The notes under the pieces: model-generated
Told to the model about the DNA's origin: nothing
Databases searched by the model: none
The model's input: only the letters and a program-made list of their open reading frames with translations
Translations under genes and position numbers: made by a program
Shown: one piece after another, positions 22,408-34,624 of the stretch
Layout: the number at the start of each line of letters is the position of its first letter
Numbering within the stretch: the stretch's first letter is position 1
Assembly: GCA_003868215.1 (NCBI GenBank)
Contig: QWDQ01000003.1
Location: 372,001 to 436,000 of the forward strand
DNA: 64,000 nucleotides
Reading direction: 5' to 3'
Source: Pseudophaeomoniella oleicola
Lineage: Eukaryota; Ascomycota; Eurotiomycetes; Phaeomoniellales; Phaeomoniellaceae

Positions 22408-23112
22408 ACACGATGCCAATGTACTGGGGATTTCAAATATCTAGACGTGCATCAGATTCGCGTGGGTCCTCAGGGATTGAGAAATGCGAGACGTGGAGGT
22501 TTAGGGGTTTTCGTGTTGGAATAGAATAGAAGAAGTGCCATACATGACCACGAATAACATGATCAAAGAGATATTAGAAAAGAATCAGTGACGCATAAGT
22601 GAGACAATTCCAAGGTTGTGTATAATACCAGCTGATATCAGGAGAGGACAAAATATGTTCACTATTTCCAGCATCTGAATCAAGTTCAATACTCTGTATG
22701 AATCGATGACCTTCATCCACACCGTTCCTTGATGCAGGCAATTTGACCTTGGTTTTCCGTCCCTTGATGGTGAGAGGATGAGGCATAGTAAAGTCTGAGA
22801 TGAGGTATGAAAAGCAAATGGAATATTAATTCTTAGTTAACTTGCTGCCTTCATAAGGTCATCCCCGCTAAGCCCACTATCACAAAAGAAAGGCGCTAAA
22901 CTATTTTAGAATTATGATTTGAACTCGTGAAAACAGCGCGGAGAGACGAGACGCCAACATCTTCCCAAGGTTGAACACTTAATCGCAGCATAATCAGCCC
23001 TTCTTCATCGATCTGTTCTTTCCGCTCGTCTATTGCGCTGTTTAATACATTGAGTCTTTAGATACTCGGTGCTTGAGTCGCATTTGCGAGCAGGCTAGGC
23101 AGAATCGTCACC
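22408..23112. other. Intergenic, 5' of the KH-domain gene
   Basis: Holds the 3' end of the hypothetical gene and the KH-gene promoter. A 70-residue minus-strand frame at 22574-22786 is open but has no support beyond length. Confidence 0.4.
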
Positions 23113-24915
23113 ATGGCAGACCAGCAGAATATTACCAATATCCTAGCTGCCTTAGGTGCGTGCTATCTTCCGCATCACGCGTGAAGCTCGAAATCATGGT
23201 AGCTTTTACTGATTGGCGTATAGCAGCTCAAAGATCAGGTGGCACACCGCAAGCCCCTCAGCAAATACCTACACCAGCATACGGAGGAAGTTTCACACCA
23301 CAACCCCCTGGAGCTTATGCGCTTCCACAACCTATCAACTCTGGCAGTGTTGATCTCAGCTCTGTCAAGCCTGTAAGCTCAGGCTCTGTCAGTATTGCTG
23401 ATGCGATCGCAAAAGCCCGAGGCTTCGCGGCAGAGAAAGGTGTCAGTTATGATCCGAATAGAGGTAAGTCATTTGGTCGCGCGCCGTGCAATTTTCGGCC
23501 GATGGAGCACACTTACTTCAAGCAATGCTAACCGTAAAGTAGTAAGCCGTGGACACAGAAGGTCTAGATCACCATCACGCAGCCCTCCGCGTGGCGGCCG
23601 AGATACATTCCGCGATAATTACAACCCATATCGTGACGAAAGACGCGGTGGAAATGATCGCGGTTACGGCAGAGAGCGATCGTTCTCTCCTCAGCGTGCT
23701 CAATTCTCTCCACAGCCGTCTCATAGTTATGGCGGAGATGAGAGGCCGCCGATGTCTAGGACGAGAGGAGCTTCCTCAGAAGCCGACTCTGAGACAATAC
23801 CCATTGAGAAAAATCTGGTAGGCCTGATCATCGGACGCTCTGGTGATACTTTGAGGAAGGTTGAGCAGTCGACTGGCGCTCGAGTGCAATTCATGGAAGG
23901 GCCAGAGAGCAATGGTGCAACGCGTCTTTGCAAGATATCTGGAAATCGTGCTTCCCGTGCAGGCGCTAAGGCCGAAATATATCGAATCATTGATGATAAT
24001 GGCACTGGTCCTGCTGCTTCTGGCAGAAGTCAGGTTAAACCGGGCACAGCACCCAACGGAGAAAACACACAGATCATGGTTCCTGATCGGACTGTTGGCC
24101 TCATCATTGGCCGTGGCGGCGAGACTATCCGAGATCTCCAAGAACGAAGCGGTTGCCATGTCAACATTGTTGGAGAGAACAAGAGCATTAGCGGATTACG
24201 CCCAGTTAACTTGATTGGTACATTACAAGCCCAGCAGGTAGCGAAGGATCTAATCATGGAGATTGTGGAAAGCGATACCAGAACCAATGGCGGAATTCAG
24301 AAGCAGGAGGCCCGACCCCCTAGAGAGGAGCCTTATGGCAGGGGTGGGCCTCAAGATAAGATCAACGATCGCATCATGGTGCCTGGTGATGCGGTCGGCA
24401 TGATCATCGGAAAGGGAGGCGAGTCCATCAAGGAGATGCAAAATACGACGGGATGTAAGATCAATGTACAACCACCACAGGGGCGTGACATCGAACGCGA
24501 GATCCAGCTTGTGGGAGGTAGAGGTGCCATCGAGGCAGCTAAGAGAGCGATTATGGATAAAGTTGACGCAGCAGTATGTTCTGACTCAACAGTTCCGAAT
24601 GGTCACACTAACGAGTTTCAGGATATTCGTAGCCGTCCAGATGGTCGACCAGACCACCGTGACGATGATTATGGTGATCATTACTCACAAGGACAACAGC
24701 AACAACAACAACAACAACAACAACAGCAGCCATACTACCAGCAGCCTCCTGGTCCTGGTGCTATTGGACCCCCTCCAGTGGCCGGTGGCGAGGATCCTTA
24801 TGCTGCCTACGGTGGCTATCAGAACTACGTTGCTATGTGGTGGGCTGCTCTCGCGCAACAGCAGCAATCACAGCCAGGTGGTCAAGGTGAACAGCCGGGA
24901 CCTCCTGGAGCATAA
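23113..24915 (+). CDS. Triple KH-domain RNA-binding protein
   Basis: Nucleic-acid-binding protein with three KH domains, in the style of far-upstream-element-binding (FUBP/KSRP) proteins. Exons 23113-23155, 23224-23463, 23540-24573 and 24622-24915 give 536 residues. The last intron (48 nt) is in frame, so an unspliced form adds 16 residues. After an N-terminal low-complexity part and an Arg/Ser-Pro stretch (RRSRSPSRSPPRGGR) come three KH cores, each with the GXXG loop: LVGLIIGRSGDTLRK, TVGLIIGRGGETIRD and AVGMIIGKGGESIKE. The C-terminus is Gln-rich, with a pure CAA/CAG run (24693-24733), and ends in Tyr/Gly/Pro-rich repeats including YAAYGGYQNYVAMWWAALAQ, like the YM/W motifs of FUBP tails. 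A role in mRNA regulation is inferred. Confidence 0.9.
24574..24621 (+). other. 48-nt in-frame intron in the KH-domain gene
   Basis: GTATGT donor, CTAAC branch and TTTCAG acceptor, 48 nt with no stop in frame, so it can be spliced or translated. Confidence 0.6.
24693..24733 (+). repeat. CAA/CAG poly-Gln repeat in the KH-domain gene
   Basis: About 13 consecutive CAA/CAG codons, mainly CAA, in the C-terminal Gln-rich tail. Confidence 0.85.
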
Positions 24916-27012
24916 CATTTCTACGACTCTACTTTGATCATGCTTAAGCCTATGAGCTTATCCCTCACTTTTGCTTTGACTGCATTTTGACACCTTGACT
25001 GCAACCGAGAAAGGATGACTAGCTTTCAAATGGTCGGACACGACATGTCATGTTGCAAGCGTATGCGTGACACATTGCTCACTTGCCACATGCCGTTGCA
25101 TTTTTGCATGATCGTTACAGACGTGATTTCTCGCGCACACAAGACGTCCTATCCGCAGGTTCCGTTGCTCAAGTGGTCGATGTCTCCCAGTGACTAGAAT
25201 GGCGCCTGATCGTTGACTTGCAGCATTGGTGCAGCTGATGGTGAAGGGAATGATCTCGAGTGATGTGTTCGGATGCAGCTCTGCGAAAAGCCACGGCATC
25301 ATGCCGGTACAACGCAATATGCTTGCTTGCTATGATATTAGGTTGTGGGACGGATCCAGTCTCCATTGATCTGCTATGCTGTCTTCGTATCCCAATCACG
25401 GTAATGTGCTCTTGGCATTGGTTGCGCTTTTCACTGGATCAATGATGTGGAGGAGGCGATACATTCGATCCATGGTACTGATTCTTTTCATACGTTGATG
25501 CTCTGACTTATTGCTTTGTACATCCTCCGTTGGATGTTGTTGACTCGATATCATAAAAGTACATGCTTGTAAGACCAAAGGCGGTTAAGCCGCATCAACG
25601 GTGGGACGGGGCTTCTACGGGCGACGAAGCCTACTATCTTCCTTACCTAGTACTATGCGATTTTTGCTACAGCCAGTGAAATCCTATGGGAGCGAAACTC
25701 TTCTATGGGAGTTGCCGATTGTCGGATAGATCTCACAACAACCTCCTCCACCCATGGGGTGTTTCCTGTTCAGGTCATCAGCCGTTAATTATTGTTTAGC
25801 GTTAAGTTAGTGAGCGCGTTCTGTGGCTGAAAGTAATTATGTTCCTTGAAGTTCCCACCCAATAGTAGTTTGAGACAGGAAAACAATTTGATTGGTTTAC
25901 TAGAAATAAAATCTTGTTTCATGCTACTACTTACTACGTAGTACGTACTTAGCCCTCCCCTGCCCAACTCACCACATTAGTGGCCCCCCGGTAATTTGTG
26001 TAAGTGTTGTAAGTTGTAAGTGAACCGTGTTATGTCATCAGTGTCAGGCCTCCAGAACAAAGACGACCTCGTTGATGGATTTCCTTTCTGATCAAAAATC
26101 TTCTTCGTCTTAGGCACGTCTTGCTTCTCGCGTGCCCATCCGACCGTCGCGGCAATTCTCCAAAGTCGCACAGTGTTCTTTCGTCGTATCACCGTCATTG
26201 TGCTGAGACAGCTCGGACACTTGTGCTTCTCAGAACGGTTGGCGGAAGAACACTGTGCGGCTTCCAGCGACGGTCGGCAAACAAGCGCAGAATGAGTGAT
26301 CGAGCGCCAGTAAATCGCATGTCTATAACTTGAAGTCGCCTGTTTCAAAACATTCGACTGGCTGTTGTTATGGGCATGATGTTTCAATTTGATCGACTGG
26401 TCCTCGTCGCTTCTCTCAGCGTCTGGCCGGTTGTCCGCTATTTTTGGGGGTTACGCGCCGATGTGCCTCCAAAGCCAATCAAACCGGCAACCGACTGCCA
26501 GATGAGACCAACCAGCCATTATCGACCTGTGCTTCTCGAAACACGAGACCTCAAACTTCGAGAACTGGTAACCATTGTATCGAAAATGGCTTCGCGGTTG
26601 GCCGACGTGGCAATGTCACGAACAATAGGTGAGTGCCATTCACTACGGATTCTTCATTGTCTATGTCCTTCTATTCCTGGCTTCCATTCTTTTATTGTCT
26701 GTATATCCCACATTCACCTCATTCTTAGATGTGTCACTTCTCTGCTCTTTTGCTCCTTATGCGCCTTTTCTTTGTTCGACCATTCACTTAGAATAGATCG
26801 CGTCTGCCTCGAGCCATGCACGCCTAATATTGTTTCATTTCTCAAACATATCTGCCTCTATCCTCATCTTCTACCTCCATACACCACTCTTGTACAATCG
26901 AGACTCATCGAGCTCAACTCTACTATCTCATACCTGTCAGAAGAACATAATCAGATCATTTACTAATCAAGCGCTGGTCGCTCTCAGAACTATTGTTTGC
27001 CTGTTCATTGCC
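24916..27012. other. Long intergenic region, includes inverted repeat and palindrome
   Basis: About 2.1 kb between the KH gene and PRM1. It contains a TACTACGTAGTA palindrome at 25932-25943 and a nested inverted repeat at 26140-26277 (separate entry). A frame at 26370-26966 is open but without recognisable domain. A GTGAGT donor at about 26632 and a CTGTCAG at 26934-26940 could bound an intron in the PRM1 leader; this is speculative. Confidence 0.4.
26140..26277. repeat. Nested inverted repeat (hairpin-forming)
   Basis: Three nested complementary pairs can be read directly. The outer 11-bp pair is 26140-26150 with 26267-26277. The middle 14-bp pair is 26167-26180 with 26246-26259 (CGCACAGTGTTCTT and its complement). 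The inner 6-bp pair is 26203-26208 with 26228-26233. The three align in one long imperfect stem. No target-site duplication or transposon ends are visible. Confidence 0.75.
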
Positions 27013-29259
27013 ATGTCAATTAATACTGCCTTTATGGCTAACCCTCCATCTCTCTCTGCTGGCAACCAAGAGGCGCCAGTCTACTACTCCAACCCTGACC
27101 CACCACGACCTACACCTCACACTGCACCATCCATCACTCCCTACCTAGGCCTCCGGGCTCGTCTATCGCAAGTCTGGATAAATCGATGGACCATCCTCCT
27201 CTTACTCGTCCTTGCTCGGGTTCTCATCGCCATCGGCTCTCTCAAGAATGACCTAGCTTCGGCTCGTCGTGAGGCTCTCTCCGCGTGTTCGAGTGTCGAA
27301 ACCGTTGGCAGCGCTATGGCATCTATGCCGCATTTTATGTCGCAAGGTGTCAACGAGCTGACCGCCAGCGGTGTTGAAAAGGCTGTAAATGGCCTCATGG
27401 ATATGACCATGCTCACTGTGACAGGCGTCGAGGAGATTGTAGTGTTCGTCATCAATATGATGACGTCGACCTATCTCTGTTTGATCACGCTTGCTGTCAG
27501 TGGAAGTCTCCATACCGCCATACAAGTCGTCAAGGATGCCGAAAGATTCCTCAATAAAACAATTGGTGATATCGGGAATGACATCTCCGGCAGTCTGAAC
27601 ACCTTCGAAACGGAATGGAATAAATTCCTCAAGACTGTCGACAACGGATTGACTGATATACTTGGAAAGCAAGTTTCGCCACCTTCGTTGAATTTGAATG
27701 CCTCGTTGGACGCGCTATCACAAATGACCCTTCCATCAACATTAGATGAGGGCCTCGATAAGCTCAACAATTCGATTCCAACGTTTGCCCAAGTCAACAA
27801 CTTCACGAACAATGCCATCAAGCTCCCCTTCGAGGAGATGAAGAAACTGATCAATGAGAGTATGGGAACCTACACGTTCAACAGATCTGTTTTTCCGGTA
27901 CCACAGAAAGAGTCTCTCACTTTCTGCAGTGACAATAATGGCATTAACGACTTCTTTGACGATCTTATCAAAGTTGCCTATGATGCTCGGAAAATCTTCA
28001 TCGGCGCCTTGCTCGCAGCAGCGATCATTGTCTGCATACCCATGGCTTGGAGAGAGGTTAAGAGATGGCGAACGATGCAGGAACGAAGTCAGCTTGTCCG
28101 CTCAACCGCTCACGATCCGATGGACGTTGTCTACATTGTGAGTCGTCCCTATACAGCTACAGCGGGGATCAAGGCTGCTTCGCATTTTCGTCCCACTCGT
28201 CGTCAGATCTTGACACGGTGGATCTTCGCCTATGCCACGTCAACATCCGCTCTCTTCGTCCTCTCACTTGCCTTGGCGGGACTCTTTGCTTGCGCATGTC
28301 AAATTGTGCTGCTCAAGGGTCTGCAGAAAGAAGTCCCTCAGCTTACCAACCAGGTCGAGGGCTTCACAGACAAGGTTGTTGCATCTCTCAATAATGCGAG
28401 CGAGAAATGGGCCGTCGGTACAAATGATGTTATTCAAACCACTAACAAGAAGATCAACGATGACTTGTTTGGCTGGGTGAATATATCCACCACGGCTATC
28501 AACAACACGCTGAATACATTTGTTGATGACATGACCGATGTTCTCAATACAACGTTCGGCGGGACCGTCCTCTACGATCCGATAACAGAGGTTCTCAACT
28601 GTTTGATCACCCTAAAGATTGTTGGCATCGAGAAGGGATTGACATGGGTCCATGACAATGCTCACATTGATTTTCCATTGATGTCCAACGATACGTTCAC
28701 CATCGGCGCAGCTGATTCGCTTCTTTCTAAGAACACCGACAAGAGTCAATCTTTTCTCTCGGAACCTGGTGCTGCTGCGTCGGATCAGATATCGGGTGCC
28801 ATTCTTCGGGTGACCAATGAACTTGAGAATGGCATTCGAACTGAGGCTTTGATATGGACTACCGTCTTGGGCATATGGTTCCTGATCCTGTTGATCGCCA
28901 TCATTAGAGCTCTGATGCTGTGGAATAGACGCGACAAGCCTCGTGGCGAAGGTGGAACACCGAACACAGGTGATCCTTACCAGGCAGACGCCAATGGTTT
29001 CCACGACATTCCGTTGACGACAATCCATGAGCCAGATGTTCGTGGCCCTGCTCCGAAATATCAGCCTTCCGTATCTGTGAGCGAGTATCATAGCAGAGAC
29101 AATCCGTTTTCTCACGAAGACGACTCTCAAGATCAAAAGCTCGGTTTCGCGGGCCAACGTGATTACTCAAGTTCTCTAACGCGGGAGGATTCCAAGATGG
29201 GACACATCCGACAGTCAAGCTATGGCGAAGTCCTTGGTGAAGGTGATGTGAAACGATGA
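27013..29259 (+). CDS. PRM1: Plasma membrane fusion protein Prm1
   Basis: Multi-pass protein that promotes fusion of plasma membranes when mating cells or hyphae join. A single exon of 748 residues starts at ATG 27013; the frame is open further 5' but without an upstream ATG. Hydrophobic segments lie near residues 60-78 (WTILLLLVLARVLIAIGSL), 140-163, 328-346, 413-434 and 613-636, with two large extracellular loops rich in Asn-X-Ser/Thr sequons (NNFTN, NRSVF, NNASEK, NISTT) as in other Prm1 proteins. Length and helix spacing match filamentous-fungal Prm1. The cytosolic C-tail is polar. The only other membrane gene nearby is the ENA ATPase downstream, with no obvious link. Confidence 0.93.
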   Translation: MSINTAFMANPPSLSAGNQEAPVYYSNPDPPRPTPHTAPSITPYLGLRARLSQVWINRWTILLLLVLARVLIAIGSLKNDLASARREALSACSSVETVGSAMASMPHFMSQGVNELTASGVEKAVNGLMDMTMLTVTGVEEIVVFVINMMTSTYLCLITLAVSGSLHTAIQVVKDAERFLNKTIGDIGNDISGSLNTFETEWNKFLKTVDNGLTDILGKQVSPPSLNLNASLDALSQMTLPSTLDEGLDKLNNSIPTFAQVNNFTNNAIKLPFEEMKKLINESMGTYTFNRSVFPVPQKESLTFCSDNNGINDFFDDLIKVAYDARKIFIGALLAAAIIVCIPMAWREVKRWRTMQERSQLVRSTAHDPMDVVYIVSRPYTATAGIKAASHFRPTRRQILTRWIFAYATSTSALFVLSLALAGLFACACQIVLLKGLQKEVPQLTNQVEGFTDKVVASLNNASEKWAVGTNDVIQTTNKKINDDLFGWVNISTTAINNTLNTFVDDMTDVLNTTFGGTVLYDPITEVLNCLITLKIVGIEKGLTWVHDNAHIDFPLMSNDTFTIGAADSLLSKNTDKSQSFLSEPGAAASDQISGAILRVTNELENGIRTEALIWTTVLGIWFLILLIAIIRALMLWNRRDKPRGEGGTPNTGDPYQADANGFHDIPLTTIHEPDVRGPAPKYQPSVSVSEYHSRDNPFSHEDDSQDQKLGFAGQRDYSSSLTREDSKMGHIRQSSYGEVLGEGDVKR

Positions 29260-31012
29260 CAATCTGACAAAAGTTGCGAACAAAAGAGCGGTGGATGAAA
29301 ATTCAATTTTTTCCAGATTATTGCATGCTAGATGTTTAGCTACTGGGTGGCTGAAGGTCTAGTGGAGTGTTTGTTGTATGAAGCATGCTTTGTGCTAGGT
29401 GTTTGCGTCGCGAGTACCAGTTCTCCTTCCCTGCCCCTTCTCCAAACTTTTGCCCTGTCCGCCTCCTCGGCAAAGGCGGTCCTGTGGCACTGGCTGTGAG
29501 TTGCGTGATGGAGTGGAGCATAAGTCCTGTCGATCTTTTCTCGGGGACGAAGTGTGTCTTGCCGCGCGGAGTCTCGACTCCTGCTGCTATGTTGTTGAGC
29601 TATTCTCTGACGTCTTCTTGATTGTCCCATCTCACCACCTGATCAGTGGTGAAAGATGCGAGTCGTGGAGATTGACGGTGGAGCTGGTTCTACTGTGCTG
29701 CTGCTAGCATCCGACTTTCACATACCAGCTTCGGTAAGGTAGTCCATTGACCCTCTTACAACCTCGACCTCTTTTGTTTTGATAGTGCCAGTCTCGGCTG
29801 TGCTGCTACCGTAAAACAGAAGGTGCACTGGTGGTAAGGTGTGTTGTCGAGGATCATCGCTTGCCAGAGTTGGTTGCGATTATCGAATGTCCCGCGCGCA
29901 CCAAATCCTTTGTGGAATTCCTTCCAAGCCGCCGTGGAAGGAGGTTCAGACTGATCCTCTGCCTTCCTTCCATTGCGATACGGGGCCATTCCAACCAACC
30001 AATGGTGTTTGCAGATCAGAACAACCCGAACGAGGTTTGCCAACCACCTGCGTTGAGTGTTCAACGAACTGACCAAAGTCACTCCTTTGGGGCTGAAAAA
30101 AACCCTCAATCTCCTTCTCAGATTGTAAATACGGCAATGATCATGCACTGAGTTCGGTCCGGCTTTGGTCAGTCCAGATGCTCAGCGCAACAAATCTTGC
30201 AAATACCAAAAATCTTGCGATGGAAAGAAATGTTGGCAATGGTCACCTTTACAAAGGTTCTATCTCATGGTTCCTTTAGAGTAGATAGGATGCTAATCAG
30301 ATATGGGTCCATGCCCGCTTTTCATCACAACAATTCCTTTCCCCTCATGCACATGAAATGATCTAGCACGGAGGTACCTGGGTAGCGATATGCGTATTCG
30401 TGCTTCATATCAAGCACGTCACTCTTGTCTCATTGTATATTGACGAGTCCAGGTGCTCCGCTACACGTGAACTGGCATAAATGGATTCCGTAAATTTCTT
30501 GATCCTGACCTCGGTGTGCGCCTGACGAATAGCGAAGCACTTCCATGTACTCGGCGTGGCTTGTGCTCTTGGCAGAGGAAGACGGAAGTCGTGCGATCTG
30601 ACGAACCACGTCCGGGGTAAGCCTCCACCGTACTTGGCGCCAAGAGAAGCTGAGTCCTCGAGCCTCGGCGAAAGACGAAATCGTCCATCATATCTTCTGC
30701 TCTCGCCCACTTGAGGGCGCTGAGCATGAGTACGTACTCACGTGTTGATTTCGCCAAGGATGTGACCTTCTTGGCTGGCTCGTAAGCTTTCCAATGACTA
30801 GATGAATTGCAAAGATGAAGGTAAGGAAGCAACTATATAACAGTCTCGATGTATCCACCATATCGCAGTGGTGGAACGTCGAGATTGTGGTATATGCCTC
30901 TTTACGTGTAGGTAGAGTATAGATCCTACTAAGCAGTCACTCACTCCTCCCTACCACGCCCTACCAAGAGCAAACTTCAATCTGCTCGGGTCGATTGACT
31001 ATACGTGGTATA
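29260..31012. other. Long intergenic region
   Basis: About 1.75 kb between PRM1 and the ENA ATPase, same orientation. Frames on both strands (29756-30151, 30405-30832) are short and have no family features. A long upstream region is usual for stress-regulated cation ATPases, but I did not identify specific sites. Confidence 0.4.
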
Positions 31013-34000
31013 ATGGGGCGGGAATCTTACAAACGACAGGCCTACGATACACATCCCTTCCTCTCATCTCCAGAAGAGCTTTATCAATGTTTGACATCCG
31101 ATCCTGATACTGGCTTGAATCCAGTCCAGGCACAGGAGTACCTCCGCAGCTATGGACAGAACAAGCTCGAAGGGAACGGCGGTGTGCAGTGGTACAAGCT
31201 TCTATTCAAGCAGATGTCTAATGCGATGATCCTCGTAAGATTTGGCCTGTACTCTCGACTTCTGTCAATGCTGATATTTCTCAGGTGCTAGTACTCGCAA
31301 TGGCACTCAGTTACGGAGTTACCGACTTCGTTGAAGGAGGTGTCATTACAGCTGTTATAGTCCTCAATGTTGTTATTGGGTTTTACCAAGAATTCCAGGC
31401 TGAAAAGAAGATGGATTCGCTCCGCTCACTCTCGGCTCCTTCTGCAAATGTACTTCGTGACGGTAATGAAATGACGATTTCCTCTGCCGAAGTCGTTCCT
31501 GGTGATATCGTCTCGCTCAAGACAGGCGATACAGTCCCCGCCGATCTTCGTCTGTTTGACCTGATGAATCTCGAGTGTGATGAAGCTATTCTGACAGGCG
31601 AGGCCCTGCCGGTAGCGAAGCAAGTTGAGTTCATTCCAGAAGTTGGCAAAAAGGAAGACTGTGGTCTTGGGGACAGACTTAATATGGCTTACTCATCTTC
31701 GACAGTCACTAAAGGCCGAGGGAAAGGGGTCGTTGTCTTCACAGGGATGAACACAGCTATTGGTGCTATTGCTGCATCTATGCAAAGGAAGAAAAGAGAA
31801 CCCACTCGTTCCGTATCTTGGAAGAAGTATGGCACCTTTCAACCTTTGAAAGGTGGACTTCTACGCCTTTGGGATGGCGTCGGCAAGTTCCTCGGTCTTA
31901 CCGAAGGGACACCATTGCAAATCAAGCTATCAAAACTTGCATACACACTGTTCGGCTTTGCACTTATCCTCGCTATCATTGTCTTCGGTGCCAATAGATT
32001 TCATGTCACGAACGAGGTTGCTATCTATGCTATTTCGACAGGGATTGCCATCATTCCGGAGTCACTTATCGCAGTCCTCACCATCACCATGGTGGTTGGG
32101 ATGACGGAAATGAGAAAAAGGAAAGTCGTAGTTCGCCAGCTCTCTGCCTTGGAAGCACTTGGAGGTGTTACTAACATCTGTTCGGACAAAACTGGAACTC
32201 TCACCCAGGGTAGGATGATTGCTCGAAAAGTATGGGTGCCTGGCCAAGGTACCTACTCTGTTGAGAAGTCCAATGAAGCGGCAAACCCAACAAAAGGTGT
32301 AGTATCCTTGGGTCCTGCGCCGACCAGAGTTGAAATTGAGGAGCAGAAGCAGAAGCGAGCAGCTGAGCACGATCGCAGACGCAGCACAGCCGGACTGGCT
32401 TTCGACGTTCCTCGAGAAAAACTTGATCGTGATCAGAACAAGTCATCGGGGCCGACCACCAGGACCAACGACGCACAACCACCTGAGGTGACACCAGGCT
32501 TAGAGGCGGTTTTGACCTCCGCAGCTCTATGTAACCTTGCTACCGTTCGCCAAGTGGTGGAACATGGAGTGGAAAGGTGGAAAACGACAGGTGATCCGAC
32601 CGAGGTGGCTCTGCAAGTATTTGCAACTCGCTTTAGATATGGTAAGCGGACACTCGAGGGTGAGCGTGGTTGGACACAAATAACGGAGTTTCCGTTCGAT
32701 TCCAACATCAAGCGAATGACCGTCGTTTATCGTCGTGATGGCAATGACCACTCTTTTGTATTCACAAAAGGCGCCGTTGAGCGAGTAATTGATCTCTGCA
32801 CGTCAGTGGGCACTGGTGAGCACAATCAGCAGATGACGCCAGAAGCCAAAGACGGGATCTTAGAACAGATGTCAATCTTAGCAGAACAGGGGCTTCGTGT
32901 CCTAGCTGTTGCTGCACGTCAAGTTGCAGCAGACGAGATCTCAGATCATGCTGGTACTGATCGCTCGCGGGCCGAGGCCAACCTTTGCCTCCTCGGTCTA
33001 GCTGGTCTCTACGATCCGCCACGTCTGGAAACCAAGGACGCTATCCGGGAGTGCACTGAGGCGGGGATCCAAGTACACATGTTGACTGGCGACCATCCAT
33101 CCACTGCGGCAGCTATTTCCCGTGAGGTCGGGATCATTCCTCGTGATAGCTCAGTTCTGTCAAAGGAAGTCGCAGACTCCCTCGTCAAGACTGCTGTGGA
33201 ATTCGACAAGATGGACGACGCTGAAATTGACAAGTTGCCGACCCTTCCGTTGGTCATTGCGAGATGTACACCCGACACTAAAGTCAAGATGATCGAAGCT
33301 CTTCACCGCCGTAGACGATACGCCGCTATGGTGAGTCCTGATCTACTTTTAATGTCACGTTTAACACCTTGCCCCCTTTGTCTCTCTTCTTACATAGAGC
33401 GAGCACCTGCATTGATGCTAATCCAGCATGTTCTAGACTGGTGACGGTGTCAATGACGCTCCGTCTCTTCGGCGTTCCGATGTTGGCATTGCCATGGGCC
33501 TCAATGGTAGCGACGTCGCCAAGTCGGCCTCAGACATCGTCCTGACAGACGACAACTTCGCTTCTATCGTAAACGCCATCTCTTCCGGTCGACTCATGTT
33601 CCTCAACATCCAAAAATTTGTTCTACATCTCCTAGCCTCCAACGTCGCCGAGATTGTGCTGTTGATCGTTGGTCTCGCCTTCCAAGACCCAGACGGCTTC
33701 TCCGTCTTCCCCCTCTCCCCCCTCAGCATCCTCTGGATCAACATGCTCACCTCTTCATTCCCCGCCTTCGGTCTCGGCCGCGAAAAAGCAACATCAGACA
33801 TCATGCGACGGCCGCCTCATGATAACAGAAAGGGCGTTTTCACATGGGAAATCATCACTGACATGGTCGTCTACGGCACCCTGATGGGAACTTGTACACT
33901 CATGACGTTCGTCTTGATCGTTTACGGGCCCGGCATCGACGGTCTAGGCAACGACTGCAACCACGCTTATAATCCCAGCTGCGACACCGTCTTCCGCGCC

Positions 34001-34624
34001 CGAGCCTCCGTCTTCGCCGAACTCACCTGGCTGATCCTCATCTCCGCCTGGGAAATCAAAGATCTGCGCCGCAGCATGTTCGCCCTCAACCCGGCGACTC
34101 TGACCACGCACCCATTCCCACTCTCCTTCTTCCACGACCTCTACGCGAACCGATTCCTCTTCTACTCGGTCGTCCTCGGCGCCCTCTCCGTCTTCCCCGC
34201 CGTCTACATCCCCGGCCTCAACACGGACGTGTTCAAACACAAGGGTATCACGTGGGAATGGGCCCCGGCCGTCGTCTGCGTCTTCGTCTTCGTCGCCGGC
34301 GTCGAGATGTGGAAATTCGTGAAGCGCGTGACCGGTTGGTTCGCTCCACACAACAACAACAACAACAACAACAACAACAGTAATACTAGCCACCGCCATC
34401 TCACCCACTTCTCCTCCTCCTCCTATGCCACCACGCCATCAACATCGAAACTAGACCTCCGACAAGGCTTCTTCTCGCTCTCCCGTACACTGACCAGGAC
34501 CAGAAGCGAAACATCAGCAGCAGCAGCAGCACATACAGAAATGGTCCCCACGAATACGGACAGGTCAGACGTAGAATCCAAAGAAGTTGTTGGAATCGGG
34601 AATAGGAATAATGAGCGTGTTTGA
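31013..34624 (+). CDS. ENA1: ENA-type (IID) P-type ATPase, sodium/potassium export
   Basis: Plasma-membrane ATPase expected to export Na+ or K+ under salt or alkaline stress. Three exons, 31013-31234, 31285-33330 and 33437-34624, with 50- and 106-nt introns, give 1151 residues. Motifs: TGEALPV (actuator), PESLIAVLTITM in the fourth helix, the phosphorylation site SDKTGTLTQGRM with Asp375, KGAVERV in the nucleotide domain, and MTGDGVNDAPS (about 756-766) spanning the second splice joint. The first ATG lies 18 nt inside an open frame that begins with TTG. The nucleotide domain carries a charged insertion (EEQKQKRAAEHDRRRS). The C-tail contains a poly-Asn run from an AAC repeat and a Ser/Thr-rich end. 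Family assignment is firm; the symbol is by type, as fungi often have several ENA paralogues. Confidence 0.93.
34348..34380 (+). repeat. AAC trinucleotide repeat inside the ENA gene
   Basis: About ten consecutive AAC codons make a poly-Asn run in the cytosolic tail. Such repeats commonly vary in length between strains. Confidence 0.85.

Noticed and set aside
22574-22786. Minus-strand frame of 70 residues upstream of the KH gene
   Set aside because: Open but short, without recognisable features or splice sites that extend it.
22900-22935. Reverse B-box-like ACGAGTTCAAATC
   Set aside because: No A box or cloverleaf can be drawn around it.
26370-26966. 198-residue plus-strand frame before PRM1
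   Set aside because: C-terminal half is low-complexity Cys/Leu/Phe-rich as expected from pyrimidine-rich leader DNA; more likely the PRM1 5' region.
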